Position numbers and translations under genes: made by a program
From: Pyrrhoderma lamaoense
Taxonomy: Eukaryota; Basidiomycota; Agaricomycetes; Hymenochaetales; Hymenochaetaceae
Direction of reading: 5' to 3'
Length of the DNA: 64,000 bases
Assembly: GCA_002794735.1 (NCBI GenBank)
Contig: NBAZ01000001.1
Coordinates: 620,001 to 684,000, forward strand
In this document: positions 11,392 through 21,820 of the stretch, in pieces
Position numbering within the stretch: position 1 is the first letter of the stretch
Layout of the letters: each line of letters begins with the position of its first letter
The notes under the pieces: model-generated
Told to the model about the DNA's origin: nothing
What the model saw: the letters and a program-made list of their open reading frames with translations, nothing else
Database searches by the model: none

Positions 11392-12597
11392 ATGACTGAT
11401 GATCATACACAAAATGGCGTTGATCCAAGTGATATAAGTGATATGACCAAGACTCATATGGAATCGAATAGGAACCTGGCGGAACAGTGATAGACTGGAA
11501 GAATAAGATGGGTGGAGTACTATCGCCTCGTGCCGTCTTAAGGACAATGAGAAAACAGACTTTGGGTGGTTCAAGGGTGTAGTGTCACAGCAGGAACATC
11601 AATGGGACCCGTCTGACTTGCATACCCATACACAAATACCTTCAGCTCCAATAGAATCGCCAAAGCAGCAAGTGAGGAGTTCGGGATCAGAATCATTAAA
11701 TTCGTCAGCAGCGGCAGATAGTACATTCAAGTTGATGGATATAGTCGGTCGTGAAAAATCACAAAATGCTGCACCATCACATCCAGCGAGGTCTCCTCGT
11801 AGAGATAATGAACGGAGAGCTAACCCGAATAGAGAGCCAGCTCTTCCCAAAAGGAACCAGTTTTACACAGAACAACAAAGTCACGGATACAGAATACCAC
11901 ATCGACACGGAAGGGCGGGAATAAAGTAACTGCATCCTCGAGTACAATAGGAGCAATATCGAATGCACTAGGACGCAGTTCACTAGTGTCAGTAGGATCT
12001 CATGCTCCACAAACTCTCGAGGCATCTAGGGTTAATGCTTCAGCTTCCAGGCAGAAAGAGAGCAGAGTTGCATGTGAATTCTGCACCCGCATATTCAGCC
12101 GTGCGAGGGACTTGAATCGACACAAAAAGAATGCGAGCACTTGCTGTGGAATGACTTTCTGCACTAAGGAGGAACGTGGACAGCACGATTTGAGGAAGCA
12201 TTCTAACCACAAGAATTTGTTTGAGTGCAGCGTATGTCAACAGATATACAAAGAAAAGTATCTCTTACAACGCCATGAAAAAAACCATACGAAGCCGTAT
12301 CAGTGCGAGTACTGTAATCAAAGATTTTCTATTTATCAAAATCTTCTGGTTCATTTGGAGAAGCGAACGGATGAGATTTATAAATGCCAGATTCCTGGAT
12401 GTAACCATATATCGTGTAGTTTGATGGAATCAAAGGCACATCATCATGATCAGCATAGAGGCGTGCTTTACACGGAACCACAAACCCCATACCAGTGCAA
12501 GATTTGTAAGAAGGGTTTCCCATATAAAGATGCTCTTAAAAGTCACAATCAAAGGGTAAAATGTCAAGCAAGTACAAATAATGGTAGCGCTTCATAA
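11392..12597 (+). CDS. C2H2 zinc-finger protein, array copy 5 (three apparent single-base losses)
   Basis: The ATG at 11392 lies in the same context as the other copies. The family N-terminus can be followed to the stop at 12597 only by changing frame three times: near 11478 (a T lost in AACCTGG), near 11568 (TT for TTT) and near 11846 (CCC for CCCC). Each is a one-base loss. From about 11986 the finger region is intact: CEFC...H, CCGMTFC...H, CSVC...H...H, CEYC...H, CQIPGC...H and CKIC...H. Protein length after correction would be about 400 residues. It could be a pseudogene, but the error pattern is the same as in essential genes nearby. Upstream DNA is type A. Confidence 0.65.
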
Positions 12598-13747
12598 GTA
12601 GATTACAATAGCAACTATGATGAGCCATAGTATTGTCCTGGCCTTTTATTGATGAACTGACGTTTGTGATATTGTTATCCATTGATGTAGGCTAGCTCCC
12701 TTTAGTAGTAATGATTAGTCGATATATTTCGAACCTGATCAGTCGATATCGTGTTCTATCTATTTTGGCTGTTAGGAACAAAGGTGAGATTTACAGCATT
12801 TATAGCAGTAGAACTGTCGGGTATAGATTATCTCTAACAGCACTAAATCCATGTTTTTCTTCTTATAAATGGTATCGCTACAGAAAAATATATCTTATTC
12901 AGAGCTTTCCAGTATGGAAGTAATTTATAACAAAACAAATACTTCTTAAGAAATCTCCCAAGAATATCTAGATTGTTGATCTCCAAGTCTCGATTTCATA
13001 GTGATTATAAGTACAAGTCCAGCTCGATCACCTCTCACCAAGCTCTATTGAATTACTGTTGTGATGTAGCACTTAGATTTGGAGCTACGTACTCGCACGT
13101 AATATCTACTATATCACCTACATAGTACCAGAATTTCAAGGAACTGGATTGTGTATTCCGAGTATGCAATATCTCATAAGTCTTGTCAAGAAATACAATG
13201 ATAACATCCATAGGATGTTTTCGAAGTGAATAGAGAACCTTACTAGTCATTATCCTATCTGGATGTATGGTTACTTACTTAAGTTACTTAATATTAAGAA
13301 TCATGAATAAATGCTGCGTGGGAGACAGACTGATATGCTCCTCATTCCGAGCTCATGATTTATAACAGCGTTGTATAGAAAATTGTATATTGCGCTCACA
13401 TATCTGATATTGTTTTTGATCAGTAGAAGGCTACTTACTCCGATTATCTCCTTTCCCAGTTTGTCTTTTTCAGACTCTTATCAATGTAAAACTTCTTACA
13501 TGACCTGCTACTGATACTGGGCCAGGGAGATCACTTTACATCTACTTTGTTTTCAAGATTAATTAATTATCTTACTTTGTTTCATCGTCTGATGCATCGA
13601 GTAAACACCTCAAACTGTTCTTAAAAACGCATCATTAATGAACATCGTGCAAAATAGGCTAAACTTAGATAAACCCAATTTTCTATTAAATTCGTTTTGA
13701 ATAGGGATATGCAAGGAGATGTGTTATATTCCCACCCAGTTTTAGCG
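12598..13747. other. Spacer between zinc-finger copies 5 and 6
   Basis: About 1.1 kb with no supported gene. It resembles the spacer following copy 2 (4000-5280), including blocks near 12960-13260 and the type B upstream block with CATCGTGCAAAATAGGCTAA at about 13644, just before the start of copy 6. Confidence 0.55.
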
Positions 13748-14929
13748 ATGACTAATGGATATATATGCTATAGCATTACTCCGAGTGTTATAGTTGATCT
13801 GACCAAGTCCCAAAACGATTCATATATGAACTCTAATGAGAATGAAAGGGAATGGAGGGAGAGGATGGGTGGAGTACTATCGCCTCGCACTGTCTTACGG
13901 GCAATAGGAAGGCAGACTCCGAATAATTTCAGTAGTGCAGTATCATATACACAAAGCCCTAAAGCTGCAAGAGTATCTCCAAAACAACAAGTGGGGAGCT
14001 CAGAACCAGAGTCATTTAATTCGTCAGCAGCGATAGATACTACATTCCAGTTGATGGATATAGTTGATCATATCCAACCACAGAATGCTTCATCCTCACA
14101 TCCAGCGAGGTCTCCTCGTAGAGATAATGAACGAAGAGCGAACTCGAATAGAGAGCAGACATCCTCTCAGAAGGAGCCAGTGTTACACAGAACGACAAAG
14201 TCACGGATACAGAAGGCCACATCGACACGAAAGGGTGGGAACAAAGTAACTGCATCTTCGAGTGCAATAGGAGCGATAACTAATGCACTAAGCCGCAGCT
14301 CAATAGTATCAGTAGGATCTGATGTTTCCGTGTCTTCTGAGACGTCTAGGGCGGAAGCTTCATCTTCCCAGCAGAAAATACTTGCATGTGAAATCTGCAA
14401 CCGAACATTCAGCCATGAGAGGTGGCTTTTCAGGCACCAGGAGAGTGCCAAGAAAAATATGTGTTGTGGAAGGAGGTTTTGCGGTAAGAGGGAACTCGAT
14501 CAACACAAACTGAGTGTGCATTCTGGGTGCACGAAACGATTTGAATGTAGTGTATGCCTTAAGCTATACATGAGCAAACGAAGTTTACGTAGTCATGAGC
14601 AGACCCACAAGAAGCCGCAACAGTGCGAATTCTGTGGCGAAAGCTTTTCCAGGGAAATTTATCTAAATTCACACCTGAAAACCAGAGAGACTGGGTGCTT
14701 CAAATGCCAGGTTTCTGGATGTGACTATGTATTATGTGGTTTGACAAAATTAAAGGCACACCATCATAGTCAACATCAAGGCATGCCTTTCATAGAGCCA
14801 AAAACCCACTACCAATGCGAGATCTGTAAGAGGTATTTCACATACGCAGACACGTTTTTGAAACACAAAAGAAGAGGAACTTGTCACACAAATCAAAGTA
14901 TCGGTAGTACTCCAAATATTATAATATAA
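13748..14929 (+). CDS. C2H2 zinc-finger protein, array copy 6 (most diverged)
   Basis: Intact single exon. I choose the ATG at 13748 because its context (CCCAGTTTTAGCG-ATG-ACTAATGG) aligns with the start of the other copies, giving 393 residues; an in-frame ATG at 13709 would add 13. The first 30 residues are diverged, but the family block GGVLSPRTVLRAIGRQTPNNF is kept. Fingers begin near residue 217: CEIC...H, CCGRRFC...H, CSVC...H...H, CEFC...H, CQVSGC...HH, CEIC...H. It lacks the segment around the HRWNPS motif seen in the other copies. Upstream DNA is type B. Probably the oldest surviving member, judged by divergence. Confidence 0.85.
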   Translation: MTNGYICYSITPSVIVDLTKSQNDSYMNSNENEREWRERMGGVLSPRTVLRAIGRQTPNNFSSAVSYTQSPKAARVSPKQQVGSSEPESFNSSAAIDTTFQLMDIVDHIQPQNASSSHPARSPRRDNERRANSNREQTSSQKEPVLHRTTKSRIQKATSTRKGGNKVTASSSAIGAITNALSRSSIVSVGSDVSVSSETSRAEASSSQQKILACEICNRTFSHERWLFRHQESAKKNMCCGRRFCGKRELDQHKLSVHSGCTKRFECSVCLKLYMSKRSLRSHEQTHKKPQQCEFCGESFSREIYLNSHLKTRETGCFKCQVSGCDYVLCGLTKLKAHHHSQHQGMPFIEPKTHYQCEICKRYFTYADTFLKHKRRGTCHTNQSIGSTPNIII

Positions 14930-15750
14930 TGATGACGTTGGCAACTACGATGGACTATTCCAGTGTGTTACCTTCTTATCAATGAGATGTCGTTTATCAA
15001 CGCAGCTTGTGGCTCATAGGAGTATCACAATCAGTAAGGTAACTTTATGTTAGTACCAAACAATGTGATCACTTCAGTTAAAAACAAGAATCAGTCAAAT
15101 TATAATTATCTAAAAGCGGCGGTTTACAACGCCTAGACATTTTAGCGACAAAGAAAAAGTTAGATGCCTCACACCAGCCTATCCTGGTAGTATCCAACCA
15201 TATTCAATCATGATATGATGTAATATATTACAACCATCAAATAACTTGACCGAAAATAGTTCCTACTTTAGATCACGTGCCAAGCATCAAGGCTAAAGGC
15301 GTCGATCATAATAAGAGACGAATGTACAATAAATGCGCGGGTCATAAGAAAAGAATTATATACTCCGAAGGAATGAACTGAAGGCTACATAATTTATGCA
15401 TGAAACACAGAAACGAGCCACCTTGATACAAGCTCTCATCGATGGATGAACTATGTTGAACCAAGAACTGGCAACCAGGAATGTCAAGTAGGAAGAAAGC
15501 ACAATAAACTAGTTTGAAAAAGATAAATATAAACATATGAAACGGCACCTGTCCGTAGATGCGATAATAGTCTAAATTGAAAGAGTGAATATAGAAGAAA
15601 AAACCCAATTGAAGTAGAAATAAGCGCTATGCGTAGAAGAAATTGCGTGATAATAAAAAGGAAAAGCTTGAAGAACGAAGGGACGGGTGTTGTACTTGAT
15701 AAAATACGAAACGATGGTATCACAATAAGGCTAGGAGTTATAAACTTCCA
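14930..15750. other. Intergenic region between the zinc-finger array and ERF4
   Basis: About 0.8 kb of AT-rich DNA. The zinc-finger copy 6 and ERF4 genes converge on it. Short ORFs on the minus strand (15342-15723) have no recognisable features. I see no RNA gene or repeat. Confidence 0.5.
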
Positions 15751-17377
15751 TCAATAATATTCAATCTCAAGCTGTAATAAGGGTGTTATTAACTTCTTTT
15801 TATGATATCAAGTACACTCACAAACATGAATGCTACGTCCTTCGGCCACAGAATATTGAGGCCAACTGGGTTGTAGAGTTGTTTATTAAGGTCCTCGATA
15901 AGTGCTTGCAATCTCTGCATCTCCTTAGATCGTACAGAAAATTAAATTCTCTAGTTTATGAAATTTATTTGATAGCTAACCTTTGTATAATGAGATCTCA
16001 GAAACAGGCGTGAAATGTAGAGGGTCAGGACAGCCAACGTGTTATCTAGGAACGACCAACGTAGGCTATGTGCAGATACTAAAATCTCGTTGATGACATT
16101 GATCGTTTCTAGAAACTGACTAGGCGTAATCTACGTGGAAAGAAATGAGCTTTCAGACCCAAGCGGATAAGTGGATAATTTACCCGGCCCTCTAACTCTA
16201 GTGGATAGGCTGGACTAAACTGAATGAGCTCTCCTCCAGCATAATCACGTTCAATTCGCACTATTTCTCGTGGATGATGAACGCCTATTCTCCCGATAGG
16301 CTCTGTACCATAAGCAGAAGTACCAGGTGGCGGTGGACCAAAATAATATGATGAGTGAGGGACACGATACTTTTTACCACTGAACAAATCACATATATAG
16401 TAAGAAGCCCATCAATGATAAGCATTGAATTAAATAGACATACTCTTTTACAACTAAATTTTTTGCTGACCGGATACTCCTTGAACTGCTTTCCTGATTC
16501 GTTGGTCCCGTTCGTCTAAGCTTTGTGAAGGTCCAGGTACATTATTGCTTGCTGGTGGCTCGATAAGCTCCCAAGGCTGTGGACTAAGACCACCACGCAG
16601 AGGGTGTGAAGGCATAGAGCTGGAAGTTTCTTGACTGCCCAGTGTAGAGGTTGGTATGGGGAAGGCGTATCCATTATATGATGATGGTGAGGCATTAGTA
16701 TTCCCTGTTTCAACAAGAGCCTTTGATAACCCAGGTGCTTGCGGAGAAAAAGGGTGAGTAGTAACGTTATTAGGTGGTTGAGCTGATAGTGATCTTTCAA
16801 CCTCATTACTTTTTCTAACGATGTTAGAGACAGTTTCTCCGCCTTGGTGATACATGTCCTTGTCTCCAGTTTCCATGTCATCATCAGCATCCAATACAGA
16901 ATCGCGCACCGAACGTCCCTGAGACTGTTTCGGTAGTGATGCTGGCGTGTGGATATCACAGGAGGATTCTCGAAGACTAGACTGAGAAGCAACAGGTGTT
17001 AGTGGAGGACTAGGAGGTAGACGTTCCTTTGGAGGGGGTGCCACAGGTGTTATGACGGAGTTGCTCTGCATATGATCATGGTGAAGTTGTACTCTACTAG
17101 TATCCTCTTCCCTTCCTGTCATAGCCCGTGTATTTGATGTATTTCTGACGTGATTACTTGAAGAAGACTGAGACGAAGAAGCATCTCTTCCTGTTCCCGA
17201 CGGGCCCTTTGTAATTCGCGAGCGTCTTCTCTGAGCGTCTATGCTTCTCCTGGAAGGATTTCTATTGCGAGTTTGCATGGCTTGCATACTGATTTCTTCT
17301 GTACCTAGTAAGCCTTCGTTGGATATAGGGGTATGGATTGAACCCGGAGAAGGGGGGTCGACCACGGTTGTCGCCAT
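15751..17377 (-). CDS. ERF4: Erf4/GOLGA7-family subunit of the Ras palmitoyltransferase
   Basis: Five exons on the minus strand: 17377-16478, 16369-16184, 16130-15981, 15923-15822 and 15771-15751, giving about 452 residues. The first 300 residues are Ser/Pro-rich and disordered. The conserved domain is at the C-terminus: YRVPHSSYYFGPP, HHPREIVRIERDY, then YPLELEGR-ITPSQF, NEILVSAHSLR, a hydrophobic helix, and LNKQLYNPVGLNILWPK ending in LEIEYY. In known fungi Erf4 partners the DHHC enzyme Erf2 on the ER to palmitoylate Ras. The start is the ATG at 17377 (MATTVVDPPSPG); codons upstream are in frame but lack an ATG. All introns are GT-AG and frame-consistent. It is divergent from the ABC-F gene, sharing about 350 bp of promoter DNA. 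Confidence 0.85.
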
Positions 17378-17724
17378 TTTGGTAAGTGCACCAGATGTTT
17401 CGTCTTGACACAGCTCCTCCAAACTCGGACACTGCGAGACGAAAAAGGGGTTGATTATAAGGTTGATTAAGTGAGTAAGTCCCCTCTACGAAGGACAAGT
17501 ATATCTATACAATGAAATAGAAGCGACTGCCGTGTTGACCTGATTGAGGGGTATGAATGTGTTGAGCGTGTCGTCAAGAGAATAACGATAGTGTGCTATA
17601 GGAAGCTTCTTCTCACGGAACGGTTATACACATACATCAGTGACAAATATAGTAATTCCTCAATACAAATATACATTTTTAATGATTTTATACTTCGGTA
17701 CTCAGCCCTAGAATACCGTGCAAG
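17378..17724. promoter_or_regulatory. Bidirectional promoter region, ERF4 / GCN20-type gene
   Basis: 347 bp between two divergent starts with no other gene in it. AT-rich toward the ABC-F side. No specific element is claimed. Confidence 0.4.
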
Positions 17725-20700
17725 ATGTCATCTCTTGACGTGGCTCGTGAAATCAGAAAATGTCTGCCAGAAGCTGAAAACATTGTTGTGGACTACCTGT
17801 CAGACTACCTGGTCGATGACGCTGGCGCAGATGAGGACATGCTACAGGTCACTCGAAATATGCTGGAATCATTTGCAGAATCAAATCCAAGTGCCCTCGA
17901 TGAACTACTCAAAGGTCTAGAAACACTGCTTTCATCCCGATTAAATGCTAGAGCATCCGTAGGGGGGCCACGGAAACTTGAAAAAGCTCTAGAAATGGGC
18001 AAAACAGGAGCGATTTCGAACACAATTTCGTTCACAGAAGGTGTAGATCTTGAGTCTATAAATAAAACAAAGTATATTCCATAGCTATACTATACTAAGT
18101 TTCCCTCTAATCTTTATATAATACCTATCTCTTTAGAGCTTCCCGTGTTGATGTCAAGAAGTTAGAGAAGCAAGAAGCCAAGCTCCGCGTAAGTGTCCTA
18201 GTTTGATTCACTTTCACACCTATCAACAATAGTTCTGTTATGATTGTCAGGCTAAGATTGAGAAAAGGGCCCGTAGAGATTTATATGAAGGTTCTAGGCT
18301 CTTGGATCAACATCGCAAACAAGTATGTATCGCAGTGAATATATGCGGGTCGTTGCTCATATCTAGAAATCACAGCAAACATATGAAGAAATGTTTATGA
18401 AGGTCAATTCTTTAGAAGCGGCAGCATCTGGGAAGAATAAGAGCAAAGATATCCATCTTCCATCTATTGATGTCACTTTTGGCTCTAATCGCATACTGTG
18501 AGAACGTCCGCCACACATAAAGAAAAAATCAAACACTAATAATTAATTCGATTTATCAAGCTCCGGGCAAGTCTGACCCTTGCATATGGAAGAAGGTATG
18601 GCCTGATAGGAAGGAACGGTGAGTTGCAAGAGATCTGTACGTTGAATTCAGTGCACTGATATCTAGTTATCCAGGTGTCGGAAAGTCAACACTCCTCAGG
18701 CATATAGCCCTACGTGAAGTTCCCATTCCTTCTCACATCACCATTCTCTTTGTCGAGCAAGAGGTGAATACCATACCTATTAATCACCCTTGAACCCTTA
18801 TATTAACAAGATTGATATCCTCGTAGATCATTGGTGATGACACTCCAGCCATTGATTCTGTACTAAAGGCAGATGTGTGGCGTGATTCGCTATTAAAAGA
18901 GGAGGCTGCTCTTAACGTAAAATTAACAGAGTTAGAGCAAGAAGGAGATGAAAAACGTTTTGAGGATGCTCGTGAAGAAGCTTCTGCTCGGCTTGCGGAA
19001 GTGCATCAGAGTTTAGCAGATATGGATGCGGAAAGTGGACCAGCACGAGCCGCATCCCTTTTAGCTGGTGAGCCAGCTTATACTATGCCTTTGACGGAGT
19101 ACTTTCCAACTGAATAAAAAATAGGGCTTGGGTTTAGCGAACCAGACCAACATCGACCGACAAAGTCGTTTAGTGGGGGTTGGAGGTTAGCCTGTACAAT
19201 GTCATCCATCATATTGAGTAATTGACTTCAAAATGACTGTAACAGGATGCGTCTTGCTCTAGCTCGCGCACTTTTCGTCAAGGTCTGTCATGTAACACTA
19301 GGAATAAGCAAGATGCGATTGACGTTAATATTAGCCCCACCTTCTCTTACTCGATGAGCCATCTAATCACAGTAGGTTCACTTTTGACTACTTCAATACA
19401 TCATTTTAATGCGTTGAAAATATGTTAGTCGACTTAAATGCCTTGGCGTGGCTAGAGGATTATTTACAGACCTGGCCTGGGACGCTACTCGTTGTGTATG
19501 TTTTAATCTTTATCCACATTTCAAAACTAATGATGTATTCCAGATCCCATGACCGTGCCTTTCTGTATGTACTATCGAATTAATATTCTGTTACTTCTCA
19601 TAAATACTTTGTAGGGATGCAGTTGCTACTGATATTGTACACCAACACTCTGGACGTTTGGACTACTATAAGGGGTAGGCAAATTGCCATCTCTCAAGGC
19701 TCACTTATTGACCCGTCTTTATAGAAACTTTACACAATTCTATTCGACAAAGTCAGAACGTGACAAGAAGCTACAAAGAGAATACGAGACTCAGATGGAG
19801 TACCGCCAGCACCTTCAAGCATTCATCGATAGATGGAGATACAATGCTAATCGCGGTAGGGCAGTCATAAACTCGAAAGTGCAATGACCTCTGATATCTC
19901 TTACAGCTGCGCAGGCTCAATCTAAAATTAAAATTCTTGAGAAACTTCCGGAATTGCAACCACCCGAAGCTTCAGAGACAGAAACATTCCGGTTCGTCCA
20001 GATCCGAATATTCTCCTTATACTAAGGTCAAACAAAATTTTTAGTTTTCCTGATTGTGACAAAATTTCTCCACCATTACTACAACTTTCTGGTGTTTCCT
20101 TTGGATACACTCCAGAAAATATCATCCTTAAAAACGTCGACATAGACGTGGGTCTGGACTCTCGAATTGCGGTTGTTGGCGCCAACGGAGCCGGAAAGTG
20201 AGTATATGTATAATCATGCCTGCGTAGAATCTCATGATGTTATTCTAGATCAACACTGTAGGCACTCTTCTAACAATAAAATAATCTTATTGACCCTAGA
20301 TTGTAGGATCAAGCTTTTGACAGGGGATCTTAATCCATTAAGTGGACAAATGAACCGGAATGGACGATTGCGCATGTAAATAATCTTTTCCTCACAAGAT
20401 CTACGACCGTGAATTAATCCATCCTACAAATAGCGGTTATTTTGCTCAACATCATGTTGATACTCTTAATCCTTCCATGACACCTGTTTCGTTCTTAGCA
20501 TCAAAATTCCCTGGAAAGAGCGAACAAGAATACCGTAGTCACTTAGGGAATTTCCAAATCAGTGGAATGACTGGGTAACGTTTATTTCCAGTCTAGTAAT
20601 CAATGCACAAGTGGTGGCTCTAATATATCATTATTGTAAAGTCTACAACTTATTGGTACTCTGAGTGGGGGTCAGAAAAGCCGTGTCGCATTCGCCGCTT

Positions 20701-21125
20701 TATCACTAATGAATCCGCATATCTTACTTCTTGACGAGGTAATTGCCTTGATATCTATGCCTAAGCTAAATTTCTGACAATCATATCTATAGCCAACTAA
20801 CCATCTAGATATAGAAGGCCTTGATGCTCTAATGGCAGCCTTGAGTAAGTGGAACGGAGGTGTCATTCTGATTTCCCACGATGAGAGGTTCATCACCACA
20901 GTTGCTAAAGAGGTAAGTATACAATAATCTTATTTCACGGGGTATTCACTATACACATCTACCTAGCTCTGGATTTGTGGAGATGGAACGGTCACGAAGT
21001 TCATGGGTGATGTACAAGCTTATAAGGTTTGTGCCAGTGTTATTATGCACACACGTACTAACTGTATTATGTGAATTTTGATATAATAGAGTTTGATTGT
21101 AAGTGGATTGAAGGCCACACCTTGA
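17725..21125 (+). CDS. GCN20: ABC-F ATPase, GCN20/ABCF3 type
   Basis: Multi-exon gene with many short introns; the last exon is 21090-21125. The N-terminus (MSSLDVAREIRKCLPEAENIVVDYL...) and the basic RASRVDVKKLEKQEAKLRAK helix are of the ABCF3/Gcn20 type. There are two ABC domains and no membrane segment. Domain 1 has Walker A GRNGVGKST (split by an intron near 18620-18674), signature SFSGGW, Walker B LLLLDEPSNH and the switch SHDR. Domain 2 has Walker A GANGAGKST, signature TLSGGQKSR, Walker B LLLDEPTNHLD and SHDER. Gcn20 binds Gcn1 on ribosomes and promotes activation of the kinase Gcn2 during amino-acid starvation. I found no frameshift. It converges with the coiled-coil gene downstream. 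Confidence 0.9.
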
Positions 21126-21820
21126 GGCGCGGGGCAGATATTCGTCATGAAGTTGAAAATTTGTGCATCACTGTAACATGTATCAAGACAGATACAACCT
21201 CAGTCACTTATTTTATTACCTGTATTCAATTCTCACAAGATGCTACGTCCTCTTAATTAACAAGCCCTGTTATTTAACATTCGTCGTATAGAGAACGTGT
21301 TTTATGAAGAAAGGAGAGTGGTATATGTACAAAACATCCAAAAAGGGCTGACTGGACGGATATTATGGTCAACAAGTTGATGATGCAGTAGCAATTGTTA
21401 GAAAATGTGCATGAAGTCGACAAACAATTGGTTGGTAAGGAGGTGAAGTAAGGGATAGATGAGAAAGAAAAGTGGCCCAACAAGTATTAAATGCGGTATG
21501 AAAGAATTAATGACGAAGATGAGTCTCGAATTGTCTCATTTTTGTTCAAATGCAACGTGATTGGAAAATGGTAATCCAAAACAAGACACGAAAGCTAAGG
21601 GGAATATGCGGATAGGGTAAAAACAATTGAAGGATATAGTAAAGAAATGATATCATAGTGCAGTGGCGAGTCAGAGATTGAGGTGATAAATCCACGAAAG
21701 GCTGAATGGAAAAAGCTGATTTCGAAAAAGAGTAGATAAGTAAAGAGAGCAAATCCCTCCAGAGGGGTCGAAAACCACTAGTCATATAAAATGCGATAAG
21801 TATTGATTAAGTAAACGCTG
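21126..21820. other. Convergent 3' region, ABC-F gene / coiled-coil gene
   Basis: About 0.7 kb with no supported gene. Two short minus-strand ORFs (21274-21483, 21546-21785) lack any recognisable motif and are probably chance. Confidence 0.45.

Noticed and set aside
5287..12597. Calling zinc-finger copies 3, 4 and 5 pseudogenes
   Set aside because: Each break is a one-base loss of the same kind as found in TOP2 and ARO2, so assembly error is at least as likely.
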